Below, piece by piece: positions 55,758-64,000 of a stretch of 64,000 bases of DNA; the stretch's first letter is position 1, and every line of letters begins with the position of its first letter. The notes below the pieces were generated by a model. The model had not been told where the DNA came from and made no database searches. It worked only from the letters and a program-made list of their open reading frames with translations. A program made the translations under genes and the position numbers. Source of the DNA: Pinus tabuliformis (Eukaryota; Streptophyta; Pinopsida; Pinales; Pinaceae); assembly GCA_031772625.1 (NCBI GenBank), contig CM062818.1, forward strand, positions 1,678,548,167-1,678,612,166. Direction: 5' to 3'.

Positions 55758-58100
55758 TCATTTATCCAGGCAAAGGAAGAATTCCAGCATCCACTTTGTG
55801 CACACCCTCACTATTTCAATATGCATCCCATCCAGCTCATCCTGTAACCCCATCTTGGACATGAGATCTGCATTTTGATTATATTCCCATCCAATATGTT
55901 GTAGTGATGAGTCCATTAAAGTGTTCCGTAGGAGCTCAATTTGGTAGAGCCATCCATGTATCATAGCTTGTTTTATTTTGATATTGCCCCGAATGTGGTC
56001 AATGGTGATCCTAGAGTCTCCATATATATGAATACTGGGAATGTTTAGAAATGTAGTGAACCATAATAGTCCCCATAAGGCCATCACTTCTTCCTTCATA
56101 TTTGTTCCTCTACCTGCCCCCCAATGTACCTAGTATTCTTGTTCCTTTGAAAAAAGGATCCAAAAACCACATCCACATATACCCTGTTGTTCCGACCCAT
56201 AAAAAAACCAACCGGGTATGAAATCTCTGGGCCAGACCCCTTATTAGTAGTTCTTTAGGACCGTTGTCCTGAATACTACCAACCATATACCACCTCTTAA
56301 TTTTGTCCAACATCAATTCTTCATTTCCCAGGACATCCTCAAATATAATTTTATTACGTCTGTTCCATATTTCCCAGAAAATAGCAAGGGGTACCATACA
56401 CCATGATGGTTTTTGGTTGCTCCACCAACACAAACAAACATCTATATTATCAAACTATATGAAACGAAATCCCACATAATCAACAATGTTTCTCCAGATC
56501 TGAATTGTAACTGGACATGTTAAAAACATATGTACATTATCTTCCCGTGCATGCCTACATAATACACAATATGCCGGCCCCTGCCAATTTTTATTTTGTA
56601 GGTTCCCCATGTTAGATTCTTATTATGCCATACAAGCTAAAGAAATGAAATAATCTTAACAAGCATCTTGATTTTCCAATATTTGTAAAACCAGCATACC
56701 TCATTTGATTGTGCCTCTTGATAGCATAATGTTTTCTATGCATCCGCCACCACCACGCCTCCAACTTGCCAGTCCATGTAATCTGATCTCTGCTGGCGTC
56801 CCAGCATATACCAGTCAGTTTCATAGTATTCTTGATTTGTTCCCATTCTTGTGCCATCCGTCCGTCAGTCCTAAATCTCTTGCATTTTTCCATATTGGTA
56901 TATGTCCCTTCCATTCTTGGATCACTTGATTCCAGAAAAATAAACCCCTCCTGTTTAATTTCTATTTAAGATCCTCATATATAAATCCATGCCTTTCGGT
57001 GCCCATAATATGATCCAGTCCAATAATGACTTGATGTCCCCTACCGAGACGCTAACACAAGTTCTGCAAGAAAATATTTTTAATTTTGCACATGCCATAT
57101 TTTCGAGCCCAAGGAGACCCCAATAGTCCCACTATGCATCCAAACAGTGAATTTTTTGTCCTTCAGGTACTTTTTTTCTTTCTGATTATGCTACCCCATA
57201 TGCCTTCCCCAAAAATGGCCCTCCACAACGTCTTCAGTAGCAAAGCCCATCCAAAACGTCTCAGATTCAAAATACCCCATTCACCCATGCGTTTTGGCAA
57301 GGAGATTTGTTCTAATCTAACCAGATGATATTTGTATGTGCGAGACGCATTGGACCATATAAAATGTGCCATTAATCAATTCAACTATAGAATAATGGCT
57401 TGGGGGAGATGGTATAAATGATCCCAATAAACTCCCAATTGTGTGATGACAGATTGGGTGAGGGTTATACGTCCACCCAAGGAGAGACATCTGAATTCCC
57501 ATCTAGTAATCTTCTTATAAAATTTATCGACCAACCACATCTAGTCCTGATTTCGATATCGACACGGTTTGATATGAAATCCTAAATATTTTGTGCCACC
57601 TTCTAGGGAATCCGCTCCAATCCCAAAGAGATTCTGAATGTATGCAATGTCATCCATGTTGCAAGAGTCATATAACATAGAAGATTTGAGTAAATTCATA
57701 ATAAGGCCCGATGCATTCTCAAATATTTTGAAGATATGGTATAATACAAACTAATCAGTGTACTTAATCATACCCATTATCAATACATCATCCATAAAGA
57801 AGCTATGTGAAATTTTGATGTTTCTTCCCAGGGCCAATGCCCCAAAATTGTCTATCTCTACTGCTTTTTTAATCTGTAAGCTGAGGTCATCCATCCCTAA
57901 TATAAAAATTAAGGGCGAAAGAGAGCACCCTTACCTGAGCCCCTTCCTAGCACCAAAAATCGAGTAGGATATCCATTGATCACATCATCATATTGAACAT
58001 TCTTCCTATGTTTTGTATACCAATTTTATGAAGTATCATCCTCAGATATCCCCAATCAAGACAATCATATACCTTTTGTAGATCCACTTTCATAACAACA
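55758..58100 (-). pseudogene. LINE 3: RT, zf-RVT and RNase H, minus strand
   Basis: From right to left on the minus strand: RT motif A as MKVDLQKVYDCLDWGYL near 58,080; the catalytic loop as SHSFFMDDVLIMG near 57,790; the RT tail with FIWSNASRTYKYHLVRLEQI and WGILNLRRFGWALLL (57,163-57,372); a zf-RVT region (56,612-56,914); IFWEIWNRRNKIIFED (about 56,370); and an RVT_3 RNase H ending at 55,758 with HIYGDSRITIDHIRG and EYNQNADLMSKMGL. Stops and shifts break it. The 5' part is removed by the gypsy LTR that begins at 58,101, in the middle of RT motif A's upstream sequence. Confidence 0.85.
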
Positions 58101-58769
58101 TGTTATACTACAAAAAAACTCCCCCATTTTTATCTAAGTATTGTTAGCATTCGAGTTATAAATGGGGACCCTTTTAAATTTTTAAGCCTAAGATAATAAT
58201 CCCTAACTCTAAAGAAAAACTTAGCACAACCTTGCAAAAATGAGCTAAGGAGGAAACTTATATCGTACATCGCATATCACACTTTTTCACATCACTATTT
58301 TACAAATCCTTTACGAAATTGTGATATGTGAAAAGGTCTCCCACTGCGATAACCTCATCTCGTCACTGCACAATCTCATTTCGAAATTTGCAAAAAACTC
58401 GAACATTCCGTATGACAACCGTTAACGATTTGCGAAATGCGATGTTGTGAATTTTGCAATTGCATTTCGCTCGATATCTGTTAAATCATTACATGGTACC
58501 CCTTTAAAGACCATGATTTGTGATTAAGGAGGTAAAGCGCGCGGAATAATTACGTTTTAAATAATGAAAACAAATGAGTTGACATGTTATTAAATGTTTA
58601 GCGGCCCGAGGGAGGATAATCATTCTCTAGGTTATGGGTAGTTATAATCGAGTATCCCATAAAAACCTTTCTCACGATCCAAAGTCATTTCACAGAGGAT
58701 TTCAGTCTTAATTACTTGATATCGTCTGCGCTGATATTTCTTGTTTGTTTTAGGCAAGCGACAAAAGAC

Positions 58770-61700
58770 ATGTCCTTAAGAAAGGTGATGCAGAAGCAAA
58801 CTAAGAAGACCATTGTTGAGACAGAGCATGCATAGATGGATCCTATCTTTGCTGATATAGTCTGCGATGTAGCTGGAGGCGCAATAACTTGGGAAACAAT
58901 TTACAACAGACTGGAGGATGAGCGTCCTAAAATTACTTCTACGAGAGAAACAGTTGGGTTGACAAAGCCTTCAAGACCTCAGTGCAAGGATGCCTCATGT
59001 TCTTTCCTTCATAGGATAGGAGCAAGAGCCAAAATCCTTCCCTACACAGACATGATAAAATGGATGGTCAAAAACCTTATCATTGAAGATAGGCAGTTCA
59101 AGAATTCAAGGATGGAGCTCGTAGGATTGTTCAAGGCAGAAGACTTGAAGGCTATGTATCACATACCTGACCCACAGGAAATCTACGACAACACATTTGT
59201 GGCTAACTTCAAAAAAAGTAATCTAGACCTCTTCAAGTTAATTAAGACTTGGAGAATGTTAGACAACAAATTAAAGTATGACAAACTGGGTATGTATGTA
59301 ATAGCCTCTTTGGCAAACCCCTACAATTATGCAGCAACAATGTAATGTAGATTGTATGGACTACCAAATAACACTAAGTTTTCAATAGAATGGATTCCCT
59401 TTATAGATGCTTGTGTTAATTCCTATATCATGAATTGGCCATCTATCCTATCTGACAACTTAGTCACCTTCATTACTGAATATCTACAAAAGAAAGCCTC
59501 CTCCTCAGATAACCTCACTCCCTTCTATTTCTGTGCTTATAGTATGGATGCTATTTGCTTTTGCATGGCATTTCCAACCATGGGTTGGAAATGGACCATA
59601 CAAGATCCTTACCCAATCCATGTCAGTGATAAGAAAATATGGGAATCACATTATATACCTCACTTCTACAAGATATTTCATTCTATTGTGTTGCCCCTAG
59701 ACCAAATGATTTTCAGTAAGAAAACCCCTAGGTTTTCCCAAGAAGCTACGACATACCTGCATGTTGTAGGCAAGTATTTCATTGAGGTATGGTTCACCTA
59801 CATTAGGGTTTTTGATAGCACTTCTGATCCACACGTCCTTCCCTTATATGTTTCTGATAAGCTATTAGCAAGGGAGATTGCCTACCAGACTGTGGGTAAG
59901 GGCCTGACCAAAATCCTTAAAGATGGCAAGAAGTCATTATGGCCTACTTTCCCTATCAAATGCGGCTCTTTTAGTTTAGCTAATTTTGTTCATGATACTA
60001 AGGAATCAACACAAATGGAAGCCCTTAGGCTGCATGCATTTCCTACACGGAAATTTGATCCAAACAAGGTGTCATACAATGTCACGACAGGACTAAATCT
60101 CAAGGCATACAATCATGGGGAAAATTACTTTGAGGATTTGTTGTAGTCAACAGTTTCTTTTGAGCAAGCACTTGAATGGGAAAAGGCTAACCTGAAACCT
60201 AAAGATTTTCAAATATTTCAGGAATTCAGGAATGAGAGGCTTCGGGTCGTTCCAATGCATTTATTAAAGCCCGAGGATAAGCCTACCCCAAGTAACACTG
60301 TCGATAGTGCATCCCCTAGCTCTAAAAAGGATTCTCAGGTGAACACTAAGAATACAACAGACACAGGGAAAGTTTAGGATGCAGAAAATACGGTTGAGTC
60401 CAATAGGAAGCCAGCTGAAAAATAGGTAATAGACACTCCGACCACAGAGACAAGTTCAGGAGCCCAAGGCACTAGTTTGGAGCAGGAATGGGATCAATTC
60501 AATCAAAAATTACAAGTCACCCCCAAAGCTCCAGATACTCAAGAAACAGAGGAATTCAAGACTCCTATGAAAATTCATCAAGATACAGAGCCCAAGTCTG
60601 TCAGTGAACGGTCTACATCTATGGATCATGAAGCAACAAAATCCCAGCATGCCGAAATCATCCTTGCTCTTCCCACATCAGAAATTGTTCTCAAAGTGAT
60701 GGAGATACCTCCACTTGATGTATTCTATAGCCCTCTCCATAAGACTGTAGTTCGAAGGAAAACAAAAAGAAGAAGGGTACATGCACTCGAATTCTCACCT
60801 GGAGATGATCCAATGGACATTGTTTGGAAGGACATGCCTTTTAATCCGAACGAGAACTTGACTAGACCGTCACCATTCACATGAGCATATGCGTCAACCA
60901 CTATGGATAAGGCCACTGAGGTGTCTACTCTGCTAAAGGAAAGGGAGGAAAGAATTGCGCAACTCGAACAAGAGCTCGAAACAGAAAAAGTAAGTGCAAA
61001 CAAGCATACAGCCGAGAAACTTGCACAATTGCAGTAGGACATGGAAGTCTTGAAAATAAGCCATGAAGCCAACTTATCGGCCAAAAACGTGCAGCTCCAG
61101 GAATTACAGCAATCCATGGATAGGTACAAGGATGTTCCCACTGCTGAGGAATTCATCAAAGAGGCTATAGAACTAAATTCTCTTCTAGTCAAGCAACAAG
61201 AGTATTTATGCTAGAAGCTGTCACACATCACTCCCTACCTGATTACCAGCGAGTAGCTCACAGACAGAGCCATTGAGTAGAGAATAGAGTTTAATGATTT
61301 AAACGCCAAGATCTCCAAATTCATTGAATGGAAGGAATAAGAAGAAGGAAAGAAGGCCAATCTACCCAAGATTGAGGAAACTCACAAAGACATCCTCTTT
61401 ACTGATTGGGATGCCAGGATAAAACAGCCTGAGTTGGTAGTCGTGAGGGTAGCTGGAGTATCAAAGAACATCATTAAGGCAGTAAATCATACCCTGTTCA
61501 TTACCAATCTCATGAAGGAGGGTAACTTGAAATAAATGCTTGACTTAACCACCCTGAGTAAAGACTAGCAAGAAAAAGCTTGGAAAAAGAGAGATGCAAT
61601 TACGAAACTAACTACGACCGACTGGGAGTCGTATTGGCAGTATTTGGTCAAGCCGCGTAGCTAGATCATGAACCTCAATTGTTCCCTCCATGTGACTCAA

Positions 61701-61838
61701 AGGATGCTGCCACCTCTTGCTGACACGATCTTTACAGGACAACTCAAATCTCATTTCGGGCCACCTCCTCAAATTCAACCGATGATTGATATTTGTGATT
61801 TAAAGGACAAGCTAGTAGACAACAAGTCATCCTCTTAG
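58770..61838 (+). pseudogene. Unrecognised LTR-internal reading frame of about 1,022 codons
   Basis: One frame from ATG 58,770 (MSLRKVMQKQ) to TAG 61,836 keeps coding character throughout, with 14 internal stops (TAG at 58,833, 60,144, 60,375, 60,423, 61,035, 61,212, 61,254, 61,278, 61,566, 61,662; TAA at 59,343, 61,338, 61,533; TGA at 60,882) and no frameshift seen. Layout: a globular part rich in Trp, Tyr and Pro (about codons 22-460, e.g. GWKWTIQDPYPIHV); a Ser/Thr/Lys linker (490-620); a basic RRKTKRRRVH patch (about 655); a long coiled coil (about 715-800, ERIAQLEQELETEK); and a Lys-rich C-terminal part. A TTTGTTTTAG before the ATG resembles a splice acceptor. I do not recognise the family. 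It resembles no gag, pol or env domain I know. Confidence 0.7.
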
Positions 61839-62695
61839 TTTTGTTTAGTTGATCTCTGTTTATTTTTGGAGTTAGATACCTATGAATGAGGAAGGTTGTT
61901 TGAAACCTCCTCAAATTTTGTATAATCTATTTTTGCATACTTAGTTAGAATAGTATTTATACCCTTCTCATGCATTTAGAGAAGGGTCCATAATTTTATC
62001 AAAAACATTTGCAAAGAATGCACTATTGTAAGTTTGTGAATGCTTTGGTGAAATGATGGAATATGATCTTTTTTTTTTAAATATCAGATCACTTTCCTTT
62101 GTTGATGCATTTATGTATTCTTGAGAGATAATTTGATTTGAAGGAAGAATTTGGTCTATGTCATTCGTCAAATGAGCAAGACTTCATACATCTAGTACTA
62201 TTATCATGCATGCATAATTATGTTAACATTTAATTAGTGACAAAATTTTCTTTTCATGAATTATATGTGAGATTTATTGTTTTTGTGAAGCATTAATTGT
62301 ACTTATGTATTGATGTCATAACTGAGGTTTTAATTTTCATATATAAATCATTAGACATGCGATATATTTTATAAATTCCTTTCACTAACTATTTAGGAAA
62401 ATGGATTATCTTTTACGTTATCATCTCCATTTAATTGTGTTCAATCTTTGTTATCACATATTAAAAGGATATATTTGTAGATTGCATACCATGCAATAAA
62501 AACCGAGTTTATATTAGAATAAGTTAAGTTAAAGAGATTGTATCATAGAATAAGTCGCTTAGATTATAATTATTCTATTGGAAAACATTCATAAACCACC
62601 CACTCTCATCTTAAAACCCACATTGGGAAACTAGTCCCATTATCCCCAGTTGGAGCCACCACTTCAAGCATAAAAGAAGTTGTCTTAAGGTCCGG
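61839..62695 (+). other. Non-coding right part of the 4.65-kb LTR
   Basis: AT-rich sequence between the ORF end and the conserved LTR end. An AATAAAAACC signal lies near 62,497. Presumed R/U5 sequence; transcription end points are not known. Confidence 0.4.
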
Positions 62696-62749
62696 ACTGG
62701 GTGGTTATCCCCCATGTTTCAGCTGCAGAATTCTGAAGCCGCAACATTT

Positions 62750-62766
62750 TGGCGCTATAAGGAGGG
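62750..62766 (+). promoter_or_regulatory. Primer-binding site of the right-hand gypsy element
   Basis: TGGCGCTATAAGGAGGG lies three bases after the LTR end and is nearly identical to TGGCACTAGAAGGAGGG of the element at 21.8-30.6 kb. The tRNA is not identified. Confidence 0.75.
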
Positions 62767-62779
62767 AATTCAGCTGCGA

Positions 62780-64000
62780 ATGGCATATAAACCTAAATCT
62801 CATTCAGAAAGCATTCACAAGAGTCAAAACCCCTACACCACTTCTATACCTTCCAGATCTCGTTCAAAATCCCCTAACTAGGAATTTGAAGTTGTAGAAA
62901 CATCTCCCTTGTCTCCTAAAGTAGTAAGGCAACCACCGTCTCTAGAATATATTCCCAAATCTCCCGAAGTTCATTCCTTGATACAGAAACTGGAACAAAT
63001 ATCCATTTCTGTTGAGAAGCTAGAGAGACCCTAATTATCTGAAGAAAGCGTTACCTCGTTATTACATCAAACTAGTGTATTGACTAGAATGCAAAGTGAG
63101 AAACTTGGGGTCACTCCTTTTGAGTTCCCTATCCCTCCACGATGTAGGAAAGTCGCTTCATCAGTATCCGAATGAGATACTAGTCAGATCACTTCACCTT
63201 TCCACCTATCTATTCCTTCATCCACTTCTACTCAATCCACTACCTCCCAAACATCCACTTCCCTTGTTAGTACTACAATTATCGGTACTAACCCAATTAT
63301 AGTAAGTTCTTCGCCATCTATACCTACTTCTCGAATGAACTTCCCATTTTCTTAGTCCTTAACTCAAGTTATGGCCAATCAACCTGCTCAACCTTGGACG
63401 AATCCTGGTGCTGTCCTTGTTGCAAATCCAAATGCGCTCCCAACAAATCTAGAAAAATGGCTGCCTAAGTATAATTCGGATGATGCTCTCCCAACCGAAG
63501 AACATCTAAACAATTTTATGTTAGCCATGAACCTCAATGGGGTTACACATGAAGATGTTGTAATAATATTGTTTCCTTATACCTTCCAAGGATCTGTTGG
63601 ATCTTGGTATTTTTCTCTTCCAGCGGGTTCAATTAGAGAATGGGATACGTTTCCAGAAGTACTTCTTGCAAAGTTTGGTGATGATAGAACTGTAGCATCC
63701 TTGATCAATGATCTTTCTAATTTAAAAGCTAATACAGATGAAAAGATCAAAGATTTCAACTCCAGATTTAACAAATTTCTAAACAAAATCCCAGCTGCCT
63801 CTAAACTTGTTGTAGATGTACAAATAGAATGGTATATATCATCTCTTCCTTCTAATATTGCAATCTTTGTAGATAGGGCCAATAAGGCTACCCTTGTAGA
63901 AAACATGAAAGAAGCCCTGTCTGTGGAAAGAAGAATCTTAGCTTTAGAAAAAAGATCACAAACAGATGAAAGGAAGACCAAGAAAGTAACTTTTAAAGAT
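62780..64000 (+). pseudogene. Gypsy gag (partial, runs off the window)
   Basis: The frame from ATG 62,780 is open to the window edge apart from stops at 62,879 (TAG), 63,032 (TAA), 63,173 (TGA) and 63,353 (TAG), with no frameshift. The first 195 codons are Ser/Thr/Pro-rich and low in complexity. From about codon 228 comes a clear retrotrans_gag domain: WLPKYNSDDALPTEEHL, GSVGSWYFSLPAGSI, WDTFPEVLLAKFGDDR, IKDFNSRFNKFLNKIP. A second possible start is ATG 63,371 after the last stop, giving an intact core. Gag would assemble the particle; protease and pol should follow to the right. Confidence 0.85.

Larger units (their letters stand above)
58101..62746 (+). mobile_element. 4.65-kb 5' LTR of a gypsy element, carrying an internal ORF
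   Basis: It starts TGTTATACTAC, exactly where the LINE RT breaks, and ends GAAGCCGCAACA three bases before a primer site. Both ends resemble the 2.3-kb LTR of the 21.8-30.6 kb element: the start shares the TGTTRTA...CCCCCATTTT pattern; the end shares GAGCCACCA...ACTGGGTGG...CCCC..ATGTT (62,650-62,719). Perfect inverted repeats lie at 58,432-58,440/58,462-58,470 (GCGAAATGC/GCATTTCGC), and CATATCACA/TGTGATATG near 58,271-58,341. The partner 3' LTR is outside the window. Confidence 0.75.

Noticed and set aside
60725..61192. 155-codon minus-strand open frame, Ser/Cys/Leu-rich
   Set aside because: Complement of the coiled-coil segment of the LTR ORF. Lys/Glu-rich sense codons give open Ser/Leu-rich antisense frames.
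58770..61838. Reassigned or read-through TAG codons
   Set aside because: Neighbouring elements also carry random stops, TAA and TGA are among the stops, and land-plant nuclei use the standard code. Decay is simpler.
63577..63981. 134-codon minus-strand open frame
   Set aside because: Complement of the retrotrans_gag domain, whose sense reading is clear.
1..64000. Host genes, tRNA, rRNA or organelle DNA insertions
   Set aside because: Scanning by eye found no conserved host protein, tRNA cloverleaf or organelle gene phrase. A database search could still find small or diverged ones.

Overview
The window looks like repeat-dominated nuclear DNA from a land plant with a very large genome, most likely a gymnosperm. 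That taxon is an inference from the nested, decayed LTR retrotransposons, L1-type LINEs with a C-terminal RNase H, kilobase LTRs and long AT-rich gaps. I found no host protein-coding gene, tRNA, rRNA or CRISPR array. Nearly everything legible is mobile DNA or its ruins.

Layout. 1-7,063: a Ty3/gypsy-like element (plus strand) with one intact zinc-knuckle/protease ORF, no visible reverse transcriptase, arrays of small hairpins and a 1.06-kb 3' LTR. 7,064-14,540: a copia element (minus) split by an internally deleted gypsy element (7,237-10,662) that is flanked by a perfect 5-bp target duplication. 14,541-21,797: an isolated LTR-like block, a LINE tail (17,638-19,560) and unassigned sequence. 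21,798-30,562: a gypsy element (minus) with 2.3-kb LTRs, gag remnants and no pol; one LTR carries a near-perfect 187-bp foldback insertion. 30,563-42,737: simple and tandem repeats, a LINE (plus) cut in its endonuclease by a second copia element (36,043-39,971), and a gypsy integrase remnant. 42,738-52,234: an outer copia element holding a nested, nearly full-length copia element (44,711-49,885). 55,758-58,100: a minus-strand LINE reverse transcriptase/RNase H, interrupted at 58,101 by a gypsy element whose 5' LTR is about 4.65 kb and whose gag runs off the right edge.

The strongest novelty candidate is that last LTR. Both of its ends resemble the ends of the 2.3-kb LTRs at 21.8-30.6 kb, yet it contains an extra reading frame of about 1,022 codons (58,770-61,838). 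This frame has 14 stops, mostly TAG, and no frameshift I could find. Its product would be an unrecognised globular, linker and coiled-coil protein. A second candidate is the hairpin array of the first element: a recurring CTCGTTAA segment sits in the loops of stems whose sequences change while pairing is kept.

The elements interact only as parasites of each other. The insertion order can be read from which element interrupts which.
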